A stretch of 64,000 nucleotides of DNA, from NCBI RefSeq assembly GCF_000499845.2, contig NC_023750.2:9259845-9323844 (forward strand). The letters run 5' to 3'. The notes below the pieces were generated by a model. That model searched no databases. It saw only the letters and a program-made list of their open reading frames with translations, and was not told the DNA's origin. A program made the position numbers and the translations under genes. The number at the start of each line of letters is the position of its first letter. Within the stretch, counting starts at the first letter, position 1. This document shows positions 55,355 to 64,000 of this stretch, one piece after another. The DNA is from Phaseolus vulgaris (Eukaryota; Streptophyta; Magnoliopsida; Fabales; Fabaceae).

Positions 55355-55696
55355 AAAGGCTAACATACTTATATACTAACATATTTTCCTATAAATCAGG
55401 ATCACGATGCATATAAGTGAATAACTGATGTTCAGCCCATCACAACAAGAGCCCATAATTAACACTATAAATAAACCCTCTGCGAGGGTGTAAAGGACAC
55501 TTTTATTAATTACAAACATACACTATTTACACATAATACTTACTTGATCATCATAGTACCTTTTTCAGGTCACCCAATCGAACATCAGCATTTGAGGTAG
55601 GAGACTCGAACAAAGAAACAAGAAAATCATCGATACGTCAGCAATTGTACAACAATCCCAAGTACTATATAGGTCCTCTTTGCCTATACAGCTATA
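55355..55696 (+). repeat. 3' LTR remnant of Tat element C
   Basis: It matches the right two thirds of the Tat LTR (from TATACTAACATATTTTCCTATAAAT) and ends CTATACAGCTATA (family CTATACAGGTACA). A deletion removed the first third together with the purine tract and the antisense ORF N-terminus. Confidence 0.82.
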
Positions 55697-55701
55697 TATA
55701 C

Positions 55702-56024
55702 ATTAAAAGAGAAAATGATATAATTTTTATTTATCTTACAAAATTTGATATTTTAGTAATGTTTAAAAGATTCAAAATTTGACAAAAATTTTGTATGCCA
55801 CATAGAAGTAATTATCTGGTTAATGATTTGAGAAACTTTTTTTATTTAAGTTTATTTACTTTACCAATGGATTAATTAAATTTTTTTAGAAATTGAAGTG
55901 AAATTGTGTAATATTTGTGGAAGAAGATAACGTTGACTGAGTCACGTGAGCAACGTGTGATTTGGTTCCATACGAAATCACTCAATCTACCAAATAAATC
56001 ATGTACTTCCCTCCACCTCTCCTT
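55702..56024. other. AT-rich spacer, no gene
   Basis: Nothing beyond A/T-rich unique-looking sequence up to the transposon relic. Confidence 0.5.
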
Positions 56025-56261
56025 TTAAAAAATTTGACGGTTTTTTAAATGGTTTTTCTTAAGACTCGATAATCCAGCCTCGTGTAGATCCATAACAATG
56101 TTAGTATATACCTGACTGGTCCAGCTACCGTCAATTCTGCATCCTCGACGTACCTCTTGAATCATTGAATTTAGAAGAATTGGGTCCATCTCTATCGTCT
56201 ACTTAGTGAACTCTCGATTACCACCTGATAAATTTGGAGCAACATTCTTTCCGCGATCCAT
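56025..56261 (-). pseudogene. Myb/SANT-like ORF of a PIF/Harbinger transposon
   Basis: Minus strand, ATG at 56261: MDRGKNVAPNLSGGNREFTK, an in-frame TAG where the conserved Trp should be, then EMDPILLNSMIQEVRRG, DGSW and MDLHEAGLSSLKKNHLKNRQ, ending at TAA 56027-56025. The W..MD..LL..M pattern followed by K-NH-KNR is the trihelix/Myb-SANT-like domain of the second protein of PIF/Harbinger elements, which helps the transposase reach the nucleus and bind DNA. It is much shorter than the usual 250-300 residues, so it is truncated as well as interrupted. It lies 180 bases downstream of the transposase relic on the same strand. Confidence 0.75.
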
Positions 56262-56441
56262 CTAATTTACTTAAATAAAGTTAGGATGACAAACATTGGA
56301 AGAAAACATAAAATATATTATTTCATCAAATTAATTGTTTACATAATCTTCCCACATTTTGTTTGCTATAGTGTCCCTAATATGACACCCTACCCTATAA
56401 TCATGCTCACGAGCATGGGTAGGGGTTGATTGTACATCTTC

Positions 56442-57744
56442 TTATAACAATTCATGATCTACTTCTTCAATCAGAGACTCATCATTGTCGACCCCGCAAA
56501 GAAAGTTATGTAGAATACAACAAGCTAAAACAATTTTTGGCACAGTATTGGCATCATAATGTGGCTCAGTCCCACTTGCTATAATTGGAAATCGTTTTTT
56601 CAACACCCCAAATGTTCTCTCAATTACATTTCTAAGTGATGAATGTCGAAGATTCAACAACTCTTTAGCATTTTGTGACCGTCTTCGCAAATATTCTTTC
56701 AAATGATATCTAACCCCGCGATAAGGTGTTATTATATTTGGTTTTAACATAAAACCTGCATCACCAAGATAGTATTTTCCTTCAAAGATTGTGGAAAGTT
56801 GTGTTAGTATATACTACTATAACCTATTCATTGTTGTGCACACCCAATCTCCTAAAACTAACCTCCTGGAATAACCAAAGAATCGTCTCGTACCAAAGCG
56901 TCTTTCAATATCCTTGAATCTGAGGTAGTTCCTTCCCAACCGGTTAGGACATATGTGAACTTCATGTCAAAGTCACAAGCTGCAAATATGTTTTGGGTTG
57001 GCCAATCTTTTCTCCCTCGAAAATGAGGTGCAGCACGTGCAACCTTAACATGTACATGAGTCTCATCTATGGCCCCTAAACAATCTTAATGTAAACCAAA
57101 TTTCATTACTTTAATTAAACATAAAATAAATAAAACATTATACATGATTTAAAATAATATTATCATAAACAAACCTTAAAGTAAGGGTAAAATCGATTGT
57201 TGTTAAGGATGTGCGATTCTACAAGCGTTCCATTTGGTTGAATTAAAAATTCCCCCTTCAACCTTAAAATTGCATTCAAAAAATTATGAAAGTGACGGGA
57301 AACTATTTCTTCAAACCGATGGAAAAAGAATGACACACTTCAATTCTTTACATTATGCCCAATAATGTGCAGAAATTTCGCAATTTGTTCTTCCACAGTT
57401 GATCGATATGCATCTTTAACAAGTCCAGTTCCCCGTATTCGTTGACATAATTGAAGGAAAGCTTTCGGTCCCATGCGAATAATATCACGGCATTTTTCAG
57501 TGTGAACCAAGTACTCCATCAATTCTTGTCTACGACACTCTTTTTGTGGTTGGAACTCAATCATAGAGTTGCTTCTAGTACGCACCGTGCATAACAAATT
57601 CAATCTGAAACCAATCATACAAAGGATCATCACTGATGCACCTTCACTATTTTTCTTAATTTTTTCTTGGATTTGTGAAAATAAATTCATGTTCGCCGCA
57701 ACAAGATCGTCATAAATTGCAACCGTTTTTTCAAAATGTACCAT
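56442..57744 (-). pseudogene. PIF/Harbinger transposase (DDE_Tnp_4), decayed
   Basis: Minus strand. The N-terminal region (57744-57340) contains CRDIIRMGPKAFLQLCQRIRGTGLVKDAYRSTVEEQIAKFLHIIGHN, the usual helix-rich start. The core continues with GAIDETHVHVKVARAAPHFRGRKDWPTQNIFAACDFDMKFTYVL (about 57083-56945; first Asp near 57066) and TSDSRILKDAL (second Asp near 56922). The frame 56750-56442 has [13 protein letters not shown] and [17 protein letters not shown] (catalytic Glu near 56617), ending HNFLCG. A 90-bp AT-rich interval at about 57085-57177 with GT/AG-like edges interrupts the core like an intron. All three catalytic acids survive. Stops near 56870 and 57330 break it. Confidence 0.85.
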
Positions 57745-58120
57745 CTCTGCCTTGCCAAATTCATAATGTTATCCATGTAATCTTGAACTTTCATCCACAA
57801 CCATGATACGGTTACCGTTTCGGTGGGTGCAAAACTACACCAGCTCAGTAACCCTAAAACCTAATTTGCATTCATTTTAATAAAAAAAATTATTGTAAAT
57901 AATTTTATCATTCATTTCTGTAATATAACAAAAATAATATAAATATATACACAAATTAAATTTGTCAATATTATAATTTAATCAAACTACAAATAAATAT
58001 AAACAAACAAAATTAACAATTACATCAAATTAAATAACAATAATAAGTACGTCATTATCAAATTAATTAACTATAATAACAATAAAAGAGAAAAAAACCG
58101 TAAACATTAAAAATTTCTAT
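57745..58120. other. AT-rich flank, no gene
   Basis: No frame, and no terminal inverted repeat of the Harbinger element could be identified by eye. Confidence 0.45.
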
Positions 58121-60010
58121 TTCCATTCTGTAAAAAGTATATTTTTAAAATAAATAAATCTATTTTAATAAACAATTAAATGTTAAAAAAATAAGAACTA
58201 TCTACATATATTATTAAAAATTCTAATTTCTACTCCAAACTTTTTTTTTTTAATTACTACAACATTTTGTATAATTTTTTAATGATCACATTAATACTTT
58301 ATGTAAAATCTAAAAAATAAACCTAAACATTATAAATTTTTATTTCCATTATGTGAAAATATTAATTTTAATAAAAATTTCTAATTTTTATAAAGAATTA
58401 ACGTACACAAGATAATAACTATCTACATTTGTTATTAAAAAATCAAATTTCTTCTTTCCTGCTTTTTTTAATTACTACAACAATTTGTATAATTTTTTTA
58501 ATTATAACATTAATAATTTATGTCAAATATAAAAAAAAACCTACAAATTACAAATTTTTATTTTCATTCTGTAAAGATATTCCTTCTAAATAAATAAATA
58601 TATTTTTTATAAAGAATTAAATGTTTAAAAAATAATAAATATCTACATTTATTAAAAATTCAAATTTATTCTCTAAACTTTTTCTATTTTTTTAATTACT
58701 ATAACATTTTTTATAATCTTTTTAATTATAAGATTATTAATTTATGTAAAATCTAAAAGAAAAAAACCCTAAACATTAAATATTTCTATTTCAATTCTGT
58801 AAAAATATATTTTTAAAATAAATAAATCTATTTTTTATAAACAATTAAATGTTAAAAAATAAAAACTATATACATATATTATTAAAAATTAAAATTTCTT
58901 CTTTAAACTTTTTTATGTTTTTTTAATTACTAGAACATTTTTTATAATCTTTTTAATTATAAGATTAATAATTTATGTTAAATTTAAAAGAAAAAAACCC
59001 TACACATTAAAAATTTATATTTCCATTCTGTAAAAATATATTTTTAAAACAAATAAATCTATTTTTAATAAATAATTAAATGTTAAAAAAACAAGAACTG
59101 TCTACGTATATTATTAAAAATTCAAATTTCTTCTCTAAACTTTTTCTGTTTTTTTAATTACTAGAACATTTTTTATAATCTTTTTAATTATAAGATTAAT
59201 AATTTATATCAAATCTAAAAGAAAAAAATCCTAAACATTAAAAACTTTATTTCCATTCAGTACAAATATATTTTTAAAATAAATAAATCAATTTTTAATA
59301 AACAATTAAATGTTAAAAGAATAAGAACTATCTACATAGATTATTAAAAATTCTAATTTCTTCTCTAAACTTTTTTTTTTAATTACTACAACATTTTGTA
59401 TAATGCTTTTAATGATAATATTAATACGTTATGTAAAAAAAAAACTAAACATTATAAATTTTTATTTCCATTCTGTGAAAATATTAATTTTAAATAAAAA
59501 ATTCTAATTTTTATAAAGAATTAACACGTACACAAAATAATAACTATCTACATTTATTATTAAAAAATCAAATTTCTTCTCTGCTGCATTTTTTTATTTA
59601 CTATAATGTTTTTAATTATAACATTAATAATTTATGTTAAATATAAAAAGAACCCTAAAAATTACAAATTTTTATTTCCATTATGTAAAGATATCCATTT
59701 TAAATAAATAAATATATTTTTATAAAGAATTAAATATTTAAAAAATAATAACTATCTACATTATTAAAAATTCAAATTTCTTATCTAAACTTTTTCTGCT
59801 TTCTTTAGTTACTACATCATTTATTTTAATTTTTTAATTTATAAGATTAATAATTTATGTAAAATGTAAAAATAAAAACCCTACACGTTACAAATTTCAA
59901 TTTCCATTTTGTAAAAATATTCATTTAAATAAATAAATATTTTTCTTATAAACATTTAAATGTTAAAAAAATAATAACTATCTACACATATTATTTAAAA
60001 TTAAAAAAAA
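58121..60010. repeat. AT-rich tandem array, about 222-bp unit, 9 copies
   Basis: The anchor TTCCATTCTGTAAAAATAT (with variants) recurs at about 58121, 58344, 58563, 58791, 59021, 59251, 59465, 59685 and 59902, a period of 214-230 bp. Within a unit the order is: anchor, AAATAAATAAATCTATTTT, AATTAAATGTTAAAA, AACTATCTACATATATTATT, AAAATTCAAATTTCTTCTCTAAAC, TTTTTAATTACTA.AACATTTT, AAGATTAATAATTTATGT. Copies 1, 2, 3, 4 resemble copies 6, 7, 8, 9 (1111-1130 bp apart), a higher-order repeat. Confidence 0.85.
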
Positions 60011-60369
60011 TTTCATTAAATACAATAATAAATGACATAAATAACTTAGCAGGGAAAATTAATTTACTAACTTATTAACATAAATAACTACTCTAAACCC
60101 TAAATAAATTAAATTACAAAACCATAATACTAAAAAACTAATATAAATCTAAACCAAAAATTTAAAACACAAACCAAAAATACATATAAAAATAAAATAA
60201 AAAAAACCTAAACAAAAGTAGAAGAAGATCAATTCAACTAGGATGAACAAGAGCACCGCAAGAACACACTACAAAGTTGTGCCTAAAAAAAACAAAAATA
60301 AGCAACACGAAAATTAAAAAAATCTAGAAAAAAATTTAACATGACCGACTATCCCCTGCCTTATAAAAA
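60011..60369. other. AT-rich sequence, no gene
   Basis: A-rich, no frame and no family recognised. Confidence 0.45.
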
Positions 60370-60565
60370 CAACATAATCGATTATCCAAAGAATTCAGAG
60401 ACATAATTGATTATTTCTACAAATAAAAAACCCACATAATTGATTAATCAAACACATAATCGATTACCCTCACTTTTACACAGATAACATAATCGATTAT
60501 GCTCGACAAAAAGATATTTTAAACCATAATCGATTATGCACTCAGTTCTTTTTCAATCATAATCG
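60370..60565. repeat. Cluster of palindromic ATAATCGATTAT motifs
   Basis: About eight copies of the 12-bp palindrome or close variants occur in under 200 bp (near 60376, 60403, 60436, 60456, 60490, 60530, 60558). They are irregularly spaced and each is embedded in different sequence. The core AATCGATT is also the core of the AACCGATTGTTT motifs in the copia LTRs. No function can be read from the sequence. Confidence 0.7.
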
Positions 60566-60740
60566 ATTATCTGCAATACAAAACCAAGTCAATGCGAACC
60601 TCAGCTCAAACAACCACTGCAAAACTCACCCCATTCTACTATGATGCCTCACAAACCTCTCCAAGGCTAGTCTACCAATTCACAAGTCTGTGAACATACT
60701 TTGAGTTTCTTTCACTGAATTCTGAAGTTTCAAAGCACTG

Positions 60741-61056
60741 TGTTAACATATTTAGTTTTCTGTTTTAAGTTATTGGGCTTTGTTTGTTTGGCCCCACTTT
60801 CCTTTTTAGTTTCAGCTAGGTCTTAGTCTTTTTCTTATATATACATCGTGTATTTTACTCTCTAATACACAAGTAAATAAGAATTTCTTTTGTATTTTCT
60901 TTTCTCTGTTCTTCTCTCTTTTACGCTTGAGTCATTATCTCTTTTTTCATTTGCAATTAAGGTTCATCAGAACCTTCCTTTCTCCATTGTGATTACGTGA
61001 GCTCCATTTGATGCACCACATCAGACAAGGAATGTTCATCTTCATTGGTTGTAATA
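60741..61056 (+). repeat. 5' LTR of the third copia element (316 bp)
   Basis: It begins TGTTAACATATTTAG and has a TATA box, CTTATATATACATCG, near 60835. The end reads TTGGTTGTAATA just before the primer site; the family end would be ACA, so the terminal C has become T. Confidence 0.82.
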
Positions 61057-61186
61057 TGGTATCAAAGCTCTTCAAATGAAGAGATATGTTGCGCTTCTCT
61101 CTTATCTTTATTTCCCCTTTTGCTGTTTTTGGTTATCTTTTTTGTTCTCTTTCAAAATCTTCATTGGTTTCAAAATCTCTTAGGCA

Positions 61187-62000
61187 ATGTCTAATAAAAA
61201 CCCTAGTCTTCATAGTCTTAACAGACTATTACATGCAATTTATGTGGTAAATACGATCATACTGAGATTTCCTTCTCGTAATGTTAAAACCTCAAAGTTT
61301 TCTTCTACTAAAAAAGTCTGCACTTTTTGTAATCGCCTTGGCCACACTGTCGACACCTGTTATAAAATGCATGGGTTCCCTCCTAGCTACAAATTCACCA
61401 ATTGGACATCCCAAGCCAATAATATGATTACTACTAACATTTTTTCTGAGTTTTTTCCTAAATAACAGGATGTAAAGAGGATCCTGCCCCTCACACTCAA
61501 ATTAATCAAGTCGGCACCTTCTCTGGGGATTAAATCCCTAATACTGAGCAATCTTCAACAGGTAAGTTTCTCTCTTCACTATATGCTATAAAAGAATCTT
61601 GGATATTGATTCTGGTACCACAGATCATGTTTGCCACAATTTAAGCGTTTTTACTACTTGCACTAAAATTAAACCTGTCTTAAAACTCACACACCAACTT
61701 AAAGGCATTTTAACTTTCACTTCAACTTACTCCATTTTACAGGACACTCTCACCCAAGAGAGGATTGGTAGTTAAAGCCATTGTTGGCTTGTACCTTGTC
61801 ACTACCTTGCCTACTTCTAGTCGTTCTAAACCGCATTGTTTTGCTCCTTTTATTAATTATAATATCACGGACAAAACACTGTGCCACTATAGACTGGAAC
61901 ACCCTTCACTTGAAAGATTACATGTCTTAAGCAAACAATACTCTTTTATCATTGTTGATACTCATCATGTATGTGCACTTGTAGTCGTGCAAAACAGAGA
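61187..62000 (+). pseudogene. copia gag remnant, protease and pre-integrase, third element
   Basis: The ATG at 61187 (MSNKNPSLHSLNRLLHAIY) leads after about 45 codons to the zinc knuckle CTFCNRLGHTVDTCYKMHGFPPSYK (61319-61393). Nearly all of the UBN2 capsid is missing. Protease is represented by DIDSGTTDHVCHNL near 61602-61641 and TFTSTYSILQDTLTQERIG. The pre-integrase domain follows as LCHYRLEHPSLERLHVLS (61881-61934). Frames change near 61465, 61760 and 61965. Confidence 0.78.
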
Positions 62001-62980
62001 AAACTTCCTTTCACTTTAAGTAATATTGTTACCTTTGCTATTTTTTATTTTGTACACTTTGATATTTGGGGACCCTGTTCCATAATTTCTATACAAGGTT
62101 TTCATTATTTCTTTACTATTGTTGATGATTACTCGCATTATACTTGGGTTATTCTGTTGCATAACAAATCTGAAATGCGTCAGCACATCATTAACTTCAC
62201 TGTTTTCGTTCAAAATCATTTCAAAATTAATATCAAAACGATTCGTACTGACAATGGTGTTGAGTTTGCTATGTCAAATTTTTATGCTTCAAAGGGAATT
62301 ATGCATAAAAAAATCTTGTGTTGAAACACCACAACAAAATGGCGTTGTAGAACGTAAACATCAACGCATACTAAATGTAACTCGGACTTTACTTTTTCAA
62401 GCAAATTTTCCTTCTATTTTGTGGGAATTTGATATAAATCATGTTGTTTTCTTAATAAATGTTATTCCTACTCCGTTACTTAATAACATCACTCCTCAGG
62501 AAAAGTTGTTTGGAAAACCGTATGATATTTCATTTTTAAAAGCGTTTGGTTGTCTCTATTATGCTAGTACCATTACTGCACATAGGAAAAAATTATATGA
62601 TAGATCTATCAAAGGTATTTTTCTTGGCTTCCTGCAAAATACAAAAGGTTATATTATCTTAAATTTAAAGTTTAATAGCATAGAGATATCAAGAGATGTA
62701 ATCTTTCATGAAAACCACTTTCCATATAAATTGGACAGTTGTTTGCCTAAGGACCCCAACACTTTATCTCTCCCTATTTCTAACGCATATAATTCTGCTT
62801 TTGATTTATTTTCTGATACTGCACCTCCTGCCGAGCCATGTGCCTCTACTCCTGCACCCAATAATGTCCCTACACCAGCCTCATTATCCTCTGATCTTCC
62901 AGCAAATAGTGCCTCTACTCCTGCATCCAACACTGCACCTCCACCAGCATTATCACTGCTTGCACCTCCAGGAAGCACCT
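61971..62980 (+). pseudogene. copia integrase, third element
   Basis: After the knuckle-like CSRAKQRKLPF, the core reads FVHFDIWGPC (first Asp, about 62060), YFFTIVDDYSHYTWVILL, IRTDNGVEFAM (second Asp, about 62257) and, after a frame break near 62320, VETPQQNGVVERKHQRILNVTRTLLFQ (Glu, about 62349). The C-terminal part is TPQEKLFGKPYDISFLKAFGCLYYAS, KGIFLGFLQNTKGYI and SRDVIFHENHFPY. A Ser/Pro/Ala-rich linker (62820-63010) follows. The catalytic triad is intact, and one frameshift separates the Glu from the two Asp residues. Confidence 0.83.
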
Positions 62981-63159
62981 CACCCCAATTTCAAGAGATC
63001 AGCTCGTCCTCACCGACAACCTGCCTATCTTGTCGATTTCCACACTGCAACCAACACTGTAAGTCGTATATCCTATTCATAATTACTTGTCTTACAATTC
63101 CCTATCTTCCAATTTTAGAAATATTATTTTCTCTATCAACTCTCATCCTGAAACTCGGA

Positions 63160-63742
63160 CCTATAACGAAGCCTCAAAACATGCTTCTTGGCAATCTGCC
63201 ATGCAAGATGAGCTTCAAGCTCTTGCTACTAATAATACTTAGCAACTTACCCCTCTCCCTCCAGGAAAGAAAACCATTGGTTGTAAATGGGTATATAAAA
63301 TCAAATACCATTCTGATGGCACTGTTGAGCACCACAAAGCTAGAGTTGTTGCCAAAGGGTTCACCCAACTTGAAGGACTTGATTTCTTAGACACTTTTGC
63401 ACCCGTTGTTAAACTCACTACCCTCCGCCTTCTCCTTGTTGTTGCCACTACCAAAAATTGGATTGAAAACAACTTGATGTCAATAATTCCTTTCTTCATG
63501 GTGATATTCATGAAGAGGTATACATGACCCCCCACCTGGCTTCTTTCTTCCTTCTCCCCAGCATGTCTGCAAGCTTCAACGGTCTTTGTATGGACTTTGT
63601 CAAGCTGGTACGTCAATGGTACGCCAAGCTTTCTACTTTTCTTTTATCAAATAATTACTCTATTTCTATTATTGATCACTCTCTTTTTCTTAAATATAAT
63701 AAAGATAAACTCACTGTTATTCTTGTTTATGTTGATGATTTG
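63160..63742 (+). pseudogene. copia reverse transcriptase, N-terminal half, third element
   Basis: It starts ASWQSAMQDELQALATNNT with a stop where the usual Trp lies (63240), then [58 protein letters not shown] (63264-63437). Frame changes follow near 63465 and 63600. The fragment ends ILVYVDDL at 63742, exactly where another LTR begins. RNase H is outside the window. Confidence 0.83.
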
Positions 63743-64000
63743 TGTTGAAGATGGGAGCTTTGATGTATCAAATCCACATGAAGTTTGAAGTTGTGTTGCT
63801 ATCTAGGTTTGGGTTTAGATTAGGGTGTTTAGAATCTTTGTAAGATCATTCCTTGAAAGCCTACACAAAGCTTGATTAAATCTATTTTAAACAACTAAGT
63901 GTTTTTCCCATGCAAAGGGAAAAAAACCAGTTGAATTGTCGAGACAATCAGTTGTTTGTCATTTAGCTAGCAATGAGGTTTTGGAACTGTTTTTTGAATT
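63743..64000 (+). repeat. Start of a copia LTR inserted in the RT, runs off the window
   Basis: TGTTGAAGATGGGAGCTTTG begins right after YVDDL. The sequence resembles the U3 of the minus-oriented copia solo LTR at 38675-39741 and has CAGTTGAATTG..CAGTTGTTTG motifs. The preceding ATTTG (63738-63742) is the expected left target copy, to be confirmed beyond the window. Confidence 0.78.

Larger units (their letters stand above)
33096..55696 (+). mobile_element. Tat/Ogre-type Ty3/gypsy element C, expanded by nested insertions
   Basis: Order: 5' LTR, gag, [mirror-ended element, copia solo LTR], protease, RT, RNase H, second RNase H-like domain, integrase, tandem-repeat 3' untranslated region, [foldback MULE with a mirror-ended chromovirus], antisense ORF [with a small LTR element], and a truncated 3' LTR. 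Without the insertions it is about 8-9 kb. Flanks TATAT (33091-33095) and TATAC (55697-55701) may be the target duplication, but they are low-complexity. Sequence on both sides of every insertion rejoins in register with element A, which confirms it was one element. Confidence 0.87.
60741..63742 (+). mobile_element. Third Ty1/copia element, broken in RT by another copia LTR
   Basis: A 5' LTR (60741-61056), a primer site TGGTATCAAAGC (61057-61068), a shortened gag, protease remnant, integrase and RT up to YVDD, where the sequence switches at 63743 to a different copia LTR. Its 3' part lies outside the window. It is a different lineage from the SIRE-like elements: short LTR of 316 bp and a compact gag-pol. 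Confidence 0.88.

Noticed and set aside
33091..55701. TATAT/TATAC as target duplication of Tat C
   Set aside because: Low-complexity and one mismatch, with decayed LTR tips; recorded only as possible.
56025..57744. Candidate host gene (HARBI1-like plus Myb factor)
   Set aside because: Stops and truncation, adjacency of both transposon ORFs and repeat-rich context favour a decayed transposon.

Overview
This window looks like gene-poor, repeat-packed plant chromatin, most likely from a legume close to Vigna or Phaseolus. I found no host gene, rRNA or tRNA gene. Almost everything is LTR retrotransposon sequence nested several layers deep, plus one Mutator-type foldback transposon, one decayed PIF/Harbinger transposon and short AT-rich spacers. 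The legume assignment rests on families I recognise (a miniature retroelement LTR starting TGTTGGAGATCCCACATCG, and copia LTRs carrying AACCGATTGTT motifs). It is an inference, not a database result.

Layout. 1-5343: a copia element with gag but no pol, its 3' LTR split by a foreign solo LTR (3112-4697). 5344-11490: a minus-strand Athila-like gypsy element that lost RT, RNase H and integrase, hit by a solo LTR (8854-9825), a GC-rich LTR-like insert and a copia LTR fragment. 11491-14300: a minus-strand copia gag-integrase relic cut off by the Athila insertion. 14524-20680: LTR-like sequence split by a second copia element (15304-20559, TSD AAGGC). 20681-23040: AT-rich spacer with two miniature retroelements (TRIMs). 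23041-32315: Tat/Ogre-type gypsy element A. 33096-55696: a second Tat element (C), spread over about 22 kb by nested insertions. 56025-57744: PIF/Harbinger relic with both of its ORFs. 58121-60010: AT-rich tandem array. 60741-63742: a third copia element, interrupted at its RT by another copia LTR that runs off the window.

The most unusual result is that three insertions of three different families have LTRs, or LTR ends, in INVERTED orientation, and each is still flanked by a perfect 5-bp target-site duplication. They are a TRIM (21857-22289, two U3 ends outward, TSD ATTCA), a gypsy element (35153-38670, two 1004-bp LTRs with U3 ends outward, TSD CGGTT) and a chromovirus (44831-52417, two U5 ends outward, TSD CAAAT). 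Normal integration joins one U3 and one U5 end. Two of the three empty sites can be rebuilt from related sequence inside the window, which supports real integration events. I call these 'mirror-ended' insertions and suggest they come from reverse-transcription template switching, strand-transfer intermediates or co-integration of two cDNAs.

Nesting order readable from the breakpoints: Tat C received (i) a copia solo LTR at 38675-39741, then at its very edge the mirror-ended element 35153-38670; (ii) a foldback MULE (44712-53126, 9-bp TSD CCCGGGTTC), which then received mirror-ended element 44831-52417; (iii) a small LTR element (53333-54591, TSD GAACA). Tat A received solo LTRs at 24786-25692 (TSD GCAGG) and 28361-29532 (TSD TTATA), and lost its RT region next to a truncated LTR. 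The best-preserved coding region is the chromovirus gag-pol frame 47227-51957: only two nonsense codons, but a catalytic Asp of RT is replaced by Tyr.
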